DNA of 26,185 nt, taken from assembly GCA_042095835.1 (NCBI GenBank), contig JBELML010000087.1, forward strand, positions 1-26,185, read 5' to 3'. Under the pieces are notes generated by a model. It worked only from the letters and a program-made list of their open reading frames with translations. It had not been told where the DNA came from and ran no database searches. The stretch is from DATFKA01 sp042095835 (GTDB lineage: Bacteria; Bacteroidota; Bacteroidia; Chitinophagales; Saprospiraceae). A program made the position numbers and the translations under genes. Positions 8,180 to 15,925 of this stretch are shown here, piece by piece (the stretch's first letter is position 1; each line of letters starts with the position of its first letter).

Positions 8180-8344
8180 GTTTTTGTTTGTAAGGATTGG
8201 AGTGCGGTCTCAAGATATCTAAATTGTGAGAAAGACCAGTATTTTTAGTGGAAAATGCTCAAGGCTCTTTCTATTTTTCACTGGAATATCAAACTCATTC
8301 ATTAAGCTTAACTTATCATCCAATTTCCCAAAAAGAAATAAGTG

Positions 8345-10984
8345 CTACCGAAAGCGCCAATCAAAAGTCAACATTATATACTGTGTCAAGGTATTCCACT
8401 GCCGTTGCTCTAGAAAGTTGGCATTACTGATCCTTTGGATGCCGGAATATTGATTCAGTAGGTCGAATGCACTTAAGGTCAAAGAAGCTTGCTCTGCTTG
8501 TAAGAAGAAATAACTCAGCTCAGCACTGAGCAAGGGGACGTTGACCGCCTCCTCAAAACTTTGGGCATTATAGTTGATGATGTTGGCGCGTGCCGCTATA
8601 TTCCATTTGCGAGAAGGTGTGAAGCGGAAATCTCCAATGTAGCTGGTGTTGAAAAAGATACCATTCTGGTCCTCAGCTATACTGAATCTGGAGTCGGTCA
8701 GATTCAGGGCGGCACTCAGTCGGAAGGCTAGGACTTCATTCTTGCGATTTTGAAAAGCGATGTCTAGGCTGTGGCTGAGATTGGTGTTATTATTCTCTTG
8801 ATCATTGATGAAGACGATACTTCGATTCCAATTTTCGGTGAGTGTTACATTGAGGTCTAGACCTAAGCGCCGTAAAGGCGTAGAAAAGTCGGCATACAAA
8901 TTCACATTGGCATCACTGCTTACATTTCGAGGGCTAGTGACCTTGACTAAATCATCATTAACTTGTTGGGTCCATTGGATTTTATCTTGGGTAAAGTTGC
9001 CAGAAAGTCTAAGCGAAAAGGAGGTAAACGAAAACTGATCAAAAACCGTCCAAGTAGCATAGGCTTGATGACTTTGTTCTGGATCAAGATCAGGATTTCC
9101 TTGTAGAATATTCAGTGGATCAATACGGTTGGCGACGGGAAGTAGCTGCTCGACACTCGGCAAGTTATAATTCATAGTATAACCCAGATTAAACCTACGT
9201 CCGCTGCGGTATTCGTTTCGATAACTCAACTCTGGTGTCCAAAAAAGGTAGCTTTGTTGCTGGACCTTCATGGCACTTTGTAAGCGCTCAAATTGATTCA
9301 CTACGGCTTTGAGATTGAGGTTGAGCTGGGCTTTTTGGCCAACCCGATTCAGCGTTAATGTTGGAGCGATCGTCCGCTGCCGTGTACCAAAGCTGGGTAT
9401 TAAAATCGCTTCGAATTCTGCTTGCGTATTCAAAATCCCTTCTTCGCGGCCGAGCTTATTGTCTATTAGTCCTAGTCGGGCACCCCCACTTATCGACCAT
9501 CGCTGATTTAAGTTGATTAAGTAGGAAGGCTCAAGGTATAGCTGGACTTGATCCAGATTGTTCGACTGAAATTGTTGACTAAGCACTTCATTCGCAGGAT
9601 CAAAAAAACGAGTATTGTTGGTCCAATCGAGTCGATCAGCATCCTCGTTATAGCTGAAACCTATCTCCGTTTTAAATTGATGGGTATTGTTTTTTAGCTT
9701 GGCGATATAGGTGCCTCTTGTCCAGAGCGTGCGTGCCTCGCCGGCATCCGTCGTTTCCGCATCAAGTACATTGACCAATTTATCTTCTATGGAAGACTTG
9801 GTTGTATTTTGGGTGAAAATGTCGCTAGTAGTCAGATTCACTACGCCATCAAAAACGAGTCGTTGGTTTTTATTAAAATTATGGCGGAGCCCAACATTGA
9901 TTTTATGCGGTTGATCTCGATCTTCCTGTTCGATATTTTGGTCCTGTTCGTAGGTGAAATCCGCTAAATAATTTTCGCTATGAACCGTTTCTATCAAGTC
10001 TTGGATGCGGCGGTTGCCTAGATAACTCAGAAAGTAGCGGTTTTGCGTGTTAGGATTGTAAGAAAAATTGAGCCCTCCTGCCAAAGTTTCATTGATGCCC
10101 CTATTGCTACGCCCAAATTGCTGGTTATCCTTGTTGGTAAAGCCGAATTCATTGATATTGTTGTACTTGCCTAGGAGCGCGCTTTGGGTTTTTGCTGAAA
10201 AGCGGTATAAGTTCCCTTCAAGCTTATAGTTTTCATCTGTACCTACGCCCAGAGATACTTCACCAAAGTACCCTTTCTTATGATCTTCCTTAAGCTCAAG
10301 GTTGATGGTTTTTTCTCTGATACCATCGTCTACACCAGTGAATTGGGCTTCTTCGGTTTTACGATCAATGACCTGCACTTTGCTGAGGGCTTTAGCGGGT
10401 AGATTTTGCGTTGCCACTTTAGGGTCTCGATCAAAAAACTCTTTTCCATCTACCAGTATTTTTACCACCTCTTCTCCTTCCGCCTTAATGTTTCCGGCAT
10501 TATCTACTTCTACTCCAGGTAGTTGTCTCAAGATTTCTTCGGCAGCAGCTCCCGGACGCGTTTTGAAAGCTTTGACATCGTATTCGAGGGTGTCATTTTT
10601 GAAACGCACAGGTATGAGCTCGGCCTCCACGATTACTTCATCCATAGCAGATGCCTGGAGTATTTGATCTCCTAAATCTTCTCCAGAGGGATTTGGGATG
10701 GTGATTTGATCATAAGCCGTTTGCATGCCCACAAAAGAAAATTGAAGGATATAAGTACCGGCTTTTATGGCTTTGATTTGGTAGGCACCCTGCTCATTGG
10801 TGACGCCAAAGTATTTTAAAAGCGAATCGGTCGGTTGGAGTAAAGCGACGGTCGCAAAACTTAAAGGTTGGTCCTGCTCATTCAGTACACGACCACTGAT
10901 CTTGTCCTGAGCAAAAAGGGAGGCAGTGGGAGAAATGAAAATGACCAATAAAGTAAAAAGTGATAGGGAGAAGCGGTACCTCAT
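8345..10984 (-). CDS. Outer-membrane beta-barrel / TonB-dependent receptor-like protein with CarboxypepD_reg domain
   Basis: This 879-residue protein has a signal peptide (about 1-25, ending SLFAQ), a CarboxypepD_reg-like beta-sandwich (about 28-110, ISGRVLNEQDQPLSFATV), a plug-like region (about 120-230; RQLPGVEVD, VKILVDGKEFF) and a long C-terminal barrel ending in aromatic strand residues (TFDWRFR). It fits the Bacteroidota outer_membrane_beta-barrel family (OMP_b-brl_3 type), distinct from SusC. It sits five bases downstream of a GLPGLI protein on the same strand. That pairing is recurrent in Bacteroidota and suggests joint work at the cell envelope. The transported substrate is unknown; some GLPGLI/TonB pairs are suspected to handle metals or peptides, but nothing here settles that. 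No SusD partner is present. Confidence 0.85.
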   Translation of the reverse strand: MRYRFSLSLFTLLVIFISPTASLFAQDKISGRVLNEQDQPLSFATVALLQPTDSLLKYFGVTNEQGAYQIKAIKAGTYILQFSFVGMQTAYDQITIPNPSGEDLGDQILQASAMDEVIVEAELIPVRFKNDTLEYDVKAFKTRPGAAAEEILRQLPGVEVDNAGNIKAEGEEVVKILVDGKEFFDRDPKVATQNLPAKALSKVQVIDRKTEEAQFTGVDDGIREKTINLELKEDHKKGYFGEVSLGVGTDENYKLEGNLYRFSAKTQSALLGKYNNINEFGFTNKDNQQFGRSNRGINETLAGGLNFSYNPNTQNRYFLSYLGNRRIQDLIETVHSENYLADFTYEQDQNIEQEDRDQPHKINVGLRHNFNKNQRLVFDGVVNLTTSDIFTQNTTKSSIEDKLVNVLDAETTDAGEARTLWTRGTYIAKLKNNTHQFKTEIGFSYNEDADRLDWTNNTRFFDPANEVLSQQFQSNNLDQVQLYLEPSYLINLNQRWSISGGARLGLIDNKLGREEGILNTQAEFEAILIPSFGTRQRTIAPTLTLNRVGQKAQLNLNLKAVVNQFERLQSAMKVQQQSYLFWTPELSYRNEYRSGRRFNLGYTMNYNLPSVEQLLPVANRIDPLNILQGNPDLDPEQSHQAYATWTVFDQFSFTSFSLRLSGNFTQDKIQWTQQVNDDLVKVTSPRNVSSDANVNLYADFSTPLRRLGLDLNVTLTENWNRSIVFINDQENNNTNLSHSLDIAFQNRKNEVLAFRLSAALNLTDSRFSIAEDQNGIFFNTSYIGDFRFTPSRKWNIAARANIINYNAQSFEEAVNVPLLSAELSYFFLQAEQASLTLSAFDLLNQYSGIQRISNANFLEQRQWNTLTQYIMLTFDWRFR

Positions 10985-10989
10985 GCTAC

Positions 10990-11760
10990 TTAATTCTTAG
11001 ATTTTTTCACTTCATTTTCCTCTGCTTTACGCATCTTTAAAAATTCTTCCTGTTTTTGCTGGACGACCTCTTCAAATGCTGCACTTTTAAAAGACTGGCC
11101 CTTGTCAAGTCGATCGATTAGGTTCTCCTTCGGTACTTCGAGCTCAATAGAAGTCGCTAATAGGAATACTTGCCCTTCTTTCTCGAGGCCGAGAATGGTT
11201 CCTGGCAGACTATGGTATATACCTGGACCAGTAGAAATAGGGATTTGTGGGGTGAACCAAGCAGTAATCGTTGCCTCCTCAACTTCTAAATCTGCTCCCA
11301 TGCAGACATAGCCCATAATCTTTTTGCGCTGATTATTCAGCTTCCAATTATGCGTTTCGGCTGTAGACTCTACTAGAAATGGGCGAGTCATAAAAGTGAG
11401 TTGTTCTACTTTTTCCTTTTTGCTAAAATCATAGTAGACCTGGTTGATTTTAGCTTGTGGTTTTTTATAATAATTGGCCTTCATGATAGCTTTACTCAGT
11501 CCTTGATGAGGCTGCTCTTTTCGGGATAAATCTTCCATATAGAGCGATTGCATAGTAGTAAAATAAAGGGCATGGAATGACTTTCCACCCTTAGGTAGGT
11601 CTGCAATGTAATTGTCCCAGAGGGGATCATCATAAGCGCCTTCAAGTTGGTAGTCCACTACTTGTTCATAGATGATCTTGCCACCTTGGAGGTCTTGGGC
11701 TAAAAGAGGATGAATTAGAAAGCATAAGCCTAAAATGTAAAACGAAGTCGCAGTTTTCAT
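10990..11760 (-). CDS. GLPGLI family protein
   Basis: This 256-residue exported protein has a signal peptide (about 1-21, ending PLLAQ), a beta-rich body, and the family-defining stretch GPGIYHSLPGTILGLE (178-193), where LPGTILG stands for the GLPGLI motif. It also has the family's opening pattern (GGKIIYEQV near 26-34) and ends in a lysine/glutamate-rich tail. GLPGLI proteins are Bacteroidota-specific, periplasmic, and of unknown biochemical role. It is the first gene of a two-gene unit with the outer-membrane barrel five bases downstream. The leader contains TATATTTA on the minus strand near 11783, close to the TAnnTTTG -7 consensus. It is transcribed divergently from the iron-uptake-type operon. 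Confidence 0.88.
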   Translation of the reverse strand: MKTATSFYILGLCFLIHPLLAQDLQGGKIIYEQVVDYQLEGAYDDPLWDNYIADLPKGGKSFHALYFTTMQSLYMEDLSRKEQPHQGLSKAIMKANYYKKPQAKINQVYYDFSKKEKVEQLTFMTRPFLVESTAETHNWKLNNQRKKIMGYVCMGADLEVEEATITAWFTPQIPISTGPGIYHSLPGTILGLEKEGQVFLLATSIELEVPKENLIDRLDKGQSFKSAAFEEVVQQKQEEFLKMRKAEENEVKKSKN

Positions 11761-11932
11761 ATATCAGATATTGACCGATAAATATACCTTAATTTCTTTT
11801 TATTGGGGTCTCTCATCGATTTAGCATAGGGCACAATCCACACACTTTTTAGCCAGCTGATTTTACTACTAAAGACACAGGGCTGTCTATTCCACTCAAC
11901 AGGAGATGGAATGATCCCCCATTCGGCTTTTT

Positions 11933-11962
11933 ATACCTAATATTAGGTATTGAGGTACCTAG
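11933..11962. promoter_or_regulatory. Overlapping palindromes, candidate operator of the imelysin operon
   Basis: ATACCTAATATTAGGTAT (11933-11950) is a perfect 18-bp palindrome. It overlaps a second dyad, TTAGGTA (11943-11949) and TACCTAG (11956-11962), which includes the 8-bp palindrome AGGTACCT. The TTAGGT half-site resembles that of DtxR-family iron regulators, but the spacing differs from their 19-bp consensus. No classical Fur box was seen. The sites lie in the 321-base divergent region 11761-12081, about 64-93 bases upstream of the likely -7 element. The rest of that region shows no open frame worth calling. Confidence 0.4.
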
Positions 11963-12025
11963 TGCATCCCAACTAAATACCGAATTTTTATTTAGATTAA
12001 ATCCAGATAAGCCTGTTTTGTGCGC

Positions 12026-12033
12026 TATATTTG
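12026..12033 (+). promoter_or_regulatory. Bacteroidota -7 promoter element (TATATTTG) for the imelysin operon
   Basis: TATATTTG matches the TAnnTTTG -7 consensus exactly and would start transcription near 12040, about 40 bases ahead of the ATG at 12082. A clear TTTG at -33 was not found, so the promoter may need an activator. Confidence 0.45.
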
Positions 12034-12081
12034 CTCTCGGAAATTATGGTAATCAATAAACCGAAATCAAATTAAAGCAGT

Positions 12082-13164
12082 ATGCCAATCAAAAACTCGT
12101 ATCTGATCTTCTTGCTCGCTTTCGTTTTTATGAACTGTGATGATGATGATAAGGCCACTCCAGCTTTAGATATTCCTTCCACCTATTCTTCCACTTCCTT
12201 TGCGGCCAATGTTGTGGCTGAGGATTTAGTCGTCAATGAACTATCCGATATGACTTCGGCGGTCAATGCTGCGGAGTCCAATGCCCAAAATGCAGTCGTA
12301 GCTACCATTTTCTATCCTTCTACCTTGCGATCGGTCACCTTACCAAGCTATGCTACTTTGATCGATGCTTGGCTCACCGAATTGGTAAATGCTGCTAACT
12401 CTCCAACAGGTTTTCAAAACCCAGGTGTAGGTACGCCCGCTGCTGGTGAAGAAGGCGGACTTTTGGGTTCAAGACTGCTTGATGAAAATGGCTTGGAGCT
12501 AGAACAGATGGTACAAAAAGGCTCTTTTGGTGCTGCTTTGTACAAGCACGCTTTGACCGTCATTAATGGTGACCTCAGTAGTAGTGCCGCGATCGATCAA
12601 TTGGTAGAAATTCATGGTACAGATCCTACTTTTGATCCTGCTAGTACTACCGCGGCGGCTACTTACTCCAGAAGAAGGTCAAACCTGACTGCGGAGACTG
12701 GATTCTTCTACGATATCCGTACAGCACTCCTCACAGCTAAGGCAGCTATCGAAGCAGGTAGTGCCTATGACGACGTGCGTGACCAAGCATTAACGGATTA
12801 CCTAGCCGCTTGGGAAAAGTCAAATTTTGCGACGGTTATTTATTATGCCAATGCTACGAAGATGCTATTGCAAAATGCGGGTGACGATGATGGAGCACTT
12901 GGGAATGCGATGCATTCCTATGCAGAAGGTGTGGCTTTCGCGCACGGGTTTAAGGGACTTGATCAAAAGCAAATTACGGATGAGCAAATTGATAGTATTC
13001 TAGCCTTGCTATTGGCTCCAGAAGGAGAAGCTCCAGAAAGCTATCGCTTTTTAAATGAGGTGACCTTGCTGGCCAATCTCGAACAAATCATCGAAGATGT
13101 CCAAGCGATTTATGGCTTCACAGATGAGGAAGTGAATAGCTTTTTTGTGAATAATAATCCTTAG
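12082..13164 (+). CDS. DUF4856 domain-containing lipoprotein
   Basis: This 360-residue protein has a lipoprotein signal with the lipid-attachment cysteine probably C19 (FMNC), directly followed by DDDDK. Such acidic residues next to the cysteine resemble the Bacteroidota signal for display on the cell surface. The opening LDIPSTYSSTSF (about 29-40) and the mainly helical body fit DUF4856, a family usually coded beside imelysin. It is thought to bind or handle iron or another metal at the envelope, but no biochemical role is established. It is the first gene of the four-gene operon. Its stop codon (13162-13164) abuts the terminal inverted repeat of a foldback element that fills the gap to the imelysin gene. 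The C-terminus is rich in glutamate. Confidence 0.82.
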   Translation: MPIKNSYLIFLLAFVFMNCDDDDKATPALDIPSTYSSTSFAANVVAEDLVVNELSDMTSAVNAAESNAQNAVVATIFYPSTLRSVTLPSYATLIDAWLTELVNAANSPTGFQNPGVGTPAAGEEGGLLGSRLLDENGLELEQMVQKGSFGAALYKHALTVINGDLSSSAAIDQLVEIHGTDPTFDPASTTAAATYSRRRSNLTAETGFFYDIRTALLTAKAAIEAGSAYDDVRDQALTDYLAAWEKSNFATVIYYANATKMLLQNAGDDDGALGNAMHSYAEGVAFAHGFKGLDQKQITDEQIDSILALLLAPEGEAPESYRFLNEVTLLANLEQIIEDVQAIYGFTDEEVNSFFVNNNP

Positions 13165-13339
13165 TACACTAGAGTTTATGTAAATCAATTTCGTATGAGC
13201 CTAAAAAATCTTTTTGCACAGCTCTGCGGCACATGCTCGCCATAATAGCTATGGCTATTAGGCTCCGCCTGTTTCTTGATCTGTTCAAAAATCTTAATTG
13301 ATTCTCTATACAAAACTAACTTACATAAACTCTACTGTA
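13165..13339. repeat. Foldback (MITE-like) repeat element R2 inside the operon
   Basis: The ends 13165-13183 and 13321-13339 are inverted copies matching at 18 of 19 positions, 14 of them contiguous (TAGAGTTTATGTAA). The centre is a hairpin, TAATAGC-TATG-GCTATTA (13243-13260). The arms between pair imperfectly, so the whole 175-base stretch can fold on itself. It lies exactly between the stop of the DUF4856 gene and the start of the imelysin gene. It could be a mobile foldback element, an mRNA-stabilising hairpin, or both. Confidence 0.65.
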
Positions 13340-13351
13340 AAATAAACTAAA

Positions 13352-14470
13352 ATGAATACGAACATAATCTTCCAGGGAAGCATTTCGAAAGGTCTGCAAC
13401 TGCTTATCTTTTTTGTTGTTTTTAGTCTTTTCTCCTGCGGTGAGGATGGTGATACCGCGATGGAACCCGCTTTTGATAGGGGGCCACTTTTACAGTCTAT
13501 GGCTACCAAACTCATCATACCCAATTTCGAGGCGCTACAGACGAGTGTTAATACACTAGCTAGTGCTACAGATGCTTTTGTGACGACCACAAATGAGGAG
13601 CATCTAACTGCACTCAGAACGGCCTGGGTACAAGCAGCCACTGATCATCAGCACTGCTCCGCCTTTGGTTTTGGGCCAGGGAATTTGTTGTTAGGGTCTT
13701 ATGCCGAGGTACTTGGTGTGTTTCCAGTGAATGAGGCGGGAGTCGAAGCGAATATTCTGGATGCTGGATTTGACCTACCTAATAGCTTCGATCGAGATAT
13801 CCGTGGATTCTATGCGGTGGAATATTTGATCTATGGTAAAGGGGCAAGCGATACAGAATTACTCACTGCTTTTGATCAGAATCGCAAGGATTACCTCTTG
13901 CTACTTGTCAATGAGTTGAAAACGACCTTTGATACTATTGTCAATGAATGGAATGCCACTTATTTGCAGGAGTTTATAGCGAATGACGGTACTTCCGCAG
14001 GTAGCTCGATCTCTTTATTGTACAATGAGTTTGTGAAAGATTATGAGAACCTGAAGAACTTCAAGCTAGAGTTGCCCGCTGGTTTGACGGCCGACCAAGA
14101 TGCGGCAGATGGTACTTTAGTAGAGGCTTTCTACAGTGGCATCTCCCGAGACTTAATCGCTGAGCATTTCAATAATACTAAAAATAGCTGGTTGGGATTA
14201 TCGAGAGCTGGTGAGGAAATAATGGGTTTTCAATCCTATTTGGAGATGGTCGTCGGTGGTCCAGCCTTGATTCTCAATACCAAGGAGGCTATTAATCAAA
14301 TTGATAATGCGATTGCTGCTTTGCCCTCAGGTCGCTTGTCGGATCATGCGGGTAGTGCTGAAGTCAAAAATCTGAGAGATGAACTGCAAGCCAATACGGC
14401 CAATTTCAAGAGTTCGATGAGTTCTTTACTAGGCATTAGTATCACTTTTAATTCAGGAGATGGTGATTAA
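13352..14470 (+). CDS. Imelysin family (M75-like) lipoprotein
   Basis: This 372-residue lipoprotein has a lipobox ending LFSC (C29) followed by acidic residues (GEDGD). The body matches the imelysin/ICMP fold: a helical protein with FGPGNLLLG near 106-115 and the conserved D-x-RGF-x-A-x-EYL segment (149-159). In the family the motif is usually GxHxxE; here it reads GFYAVE (152-157), so the glutamate remains but the histidine is tyrosine. Imelysins are iron-regulated envelope proteins proposed to take part in metal uptake; peptidase activity is doubtful in most. It is the second gene of the operon, and the next gene begins 11 bases downstream. The ATG at 13352 follows an AT-rich leader (AATAAACTAAA) 12 bases past the foldback element. 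Confidence 0.88.
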   Translation: MNTNIIFQGSISKGLQLLIFFVVFSLFSCGEDGDTAMEPAFDRGPLLQSMATKLIIPNFEALQTSVNTLASATDAFVTTTNEEHLTALRTAWVQAATDHQHCSAFGFGPGNLLLGSYAEVLGVFPVNEAGVEANILDAGFDLPNSFDRDIRGFYAVEYLIYGKGASDTELLTAFDQNRKDYLLLLVNELKTTFDTIVNEWNATYLQEFIANDGTSAGSSISLLYNEFVKDYENLKNFKLELPAGLTADQDAADGTLVEAFYSGISRDLIAEHFNNTKNSWLGLSRAGEEIMGFQSYLEMVVGGPALILNTKEAINQIDNAIAALPSGRLSDHAGSAEVKNLRDELQANTANFKSSMSSLLGISITFNSGDGD

Positions 14471-14481
14471 AAGATACAGGG

Positions 14482-15864
14482 TTGACTAATCTGGTCAAGA
14501 CATATCAACGATGTAAAGACTACCTGGAGCAACCGATTTCGATTGCTCCATTGGTCACTTTTCGACTAGCTTTTGGGCTAGTCATGCTTTTTAGTACGCT
14601 TAGGTATATGTACTTGGGTTGGGTAGATTCTCAACTGGTCGACCCCATACTCCACTTTAGCTATTACGGATTTGATTGGGTGAAGCCCTTGCCTCGTACT
14701 GGTATGTATGGGCTTTTTGTCATGATGGCCTTAGCCTGTGTGGCGATTATCTTGGGCTGGTTTTATCGACTAGCTGCACTTGTGTTTTTTCTATGTTTTA
14801 CCTACGTGGAGCTGATTGATATCAGCTACTACCTCAATCACTACTATTTTGTCAGTATTGTGGCTTTTTTGATGATATGGCTTCCTGCCAATCGGCACTT
14901 TTCTTTGGATGTGTTTTTTCGTCGAGTTCCTGAGCAAAAGACCGTAAATCGCTGGTGTATTGATGTACTTAAATTGCAGATTGCTATTGTATATTTTTAT
15001 GCAGGTATTGCCAAGATCAACTACGACTGGTTATTCAAGGCTTTGCCTTTGAGCATTTGGTTACCTGCCAAGACTAGTGTTCCGCTGATTGGGTTTATGT
15101 TTGGATACAAAAGTACGGCCTATCTATTTAGCTGGATGGGTATGCTTTTCGATACCTTTATTATCGGAGGGCTGTTGCATAAAAAGACGCGTAGCTTGGC
15201 TTATTTAGCGGTCGTGGTTTTTCATATACTGACTGGGATCCTCTTTCAGATAGGTATTTTCCCGCTAGTGATGATTATGGTAGTGACTATTTTCTTCTCT
15301 CCAGCTTGGCACGAAAAGCAATTAGCCAGGCTATCTTCTTTTTTCCAAAAGAAAAAGACCTTTGACCAATCCCAACCTAAGCCGGTAAGCTCCAATACTA
15401 ATTCTCGATTGATCTATCCTTTTCTTACCTGCTTTATCCTCTTTCAGCTGCTATTTCCCTGGCGCTACCTGGTCTATCCTGGCAATGTATTCTGGACCGA
15501 GGAAGGTTACCGATTCTCTTGGCGCGTCATGCTCATGGAAAAGGCAGGAACAGCCACTTTTTATGTGAAAAATACAGAGACCGGTAGGGAGGGATCCGTA
15601 ATCAATCGCCAATTTCTAAATGCTCATCAGGAGAAACAGATGGCGATGCAGCCCGATCTGATTCTACAATATGCTCATTATCTAAAAGACCATTACACAC
15701 AACAAGGTATGAAGGATCCAAGTGTACGGGCCGAGGTGTGGGTGACCCTCAACGGTCGGCCTGCTCAATTGCTCATCGATCCAGCAGTAGACCTCAGCAC
15801 CAAAGAAGATGGCTGGGCCACCAAAGATTGGATCTTACCTTTTAAAAACAATGAACCACAGTAG
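14482..15864 (+). CDS. Vitamin K-dependent gamma-carboxylase homologue (HTTM family)
   Basis: This 460-residue membrane protein is a full-length homologue of vitamin K-dependent gamma-carboxylase. The N-terminal HTTM membrane domain (about 20-330) contains LNHYYFVSIVAF, whose H120 aligns with human GGCX His160, and FYAGIAKINYDW, whose K178 aligns with the catalytic base Lys218 (first GGCX lysine replaced by alanine). The lumenal-type C-terminal part (about 335-455; YRFSWRVMLMEK, VWVTLNGRP, DPAVDL) aligns with the matching GGCX region from memory. The family uses a reduced quinone of the vitamin K type to carboxylate protein glutamates; bacterial members may retain only part of this. Translation must start at the TTG at 14482, since no ATG fits and the frame closes upstream at 14464. 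It lies 11 bases after imelysin. Confidence 0.85.
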   Translation: MTNLVKTYQRCKDYLEQPISIAPLVTFRLAFGLVMLFSTLRYMYLGWVDSQLVDPILHFSYYGFDWVKPLPRTGMYGLFVMMALACVAIILGWFYRLAALVFFLCFTYVELIDISYYLNHYYFVSIVAFLMIWLPANRHFSLDVFFRRVPEQKTVNRWCIDVLKLQIAIVYFYAGIAKINYDWLFKALPLSIWLPAKTSVPLIGFMFGYKSTAYLFSWMGMLFDTFIIGGLLHKKTRSLAYLAVVVFHILTGILFQIGIFPLVMIMVVTIFFSPAWHEKQLARLSSFFQKKKTFDQSQPKPVSSNTNSRLIYPFLTCFILFQLLFPWRYLVYPGNVFWTEEGYRFSWRVMLMEKAGTATFYVKNTETGREGSVINRQFLNAHQEKQMAMQPDLILQYAHYLKDHYTQQGMKDPSVRAEVWVTLNGRPAQLLIDPAVDLSTKEDGWATKDWILPFKNNEPQ

Positions 15865-15912
15865 GCACATAGGCCTCATAGAACCTATGTTACCTATGTG
15901 CCTATTGTGGTT
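15854..15912 (+). promoter_or_regulatory. Long intercistronic hairpin overlapping the carboxylase-homologue stop codon
   Basis: The arms 15854-15873 and 15893-15912 pair at 19 of 20 positions (AACCACA...CACATAGG against its complement) around a 19-base loop that itself contains a small CATAG/CTATG dyad. The hairpin covers the TAG at 15862-15864 and ends 13 bases before the TonB receptor ATG. The short TTT tail is weak for a full terminator. Partial termination, mRNA processing or protection of the upstream message are all possible. Confidence 0.6.
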
Positions 15913-15925
15913 TAATAATAAAAAT

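Noticed and set aside
8225..8286. Terminator after the outer-membrane barrel gene
   Set aside because: A weak AGTG/CACT stem exists near 8250-8284 but has a mismatch and no T-run on the minus strand.
10302..10667. 121-codon frame opposite the outer-membrane barrel gene
   Set aside because: It lies wholly antisense to a well-supported gene and has no recognisable domain. The same holds for frames at 3300-3683, 5500-5754 and 13321-13641.
11761..12081. Classical Fur box upstream of the imelysin operon
   Set aside because: No sequence close to the GATAATGATAATCATTATC consensus was found; only the TTAGGT-type dyads are present.
15809..15925. Upstream ATG giving the TonB receptor 39 extra residues
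   Set aside because: It would place the extra residues before a clear signal peptide and read through a hairpin inside the carboxylase-homologue gene.
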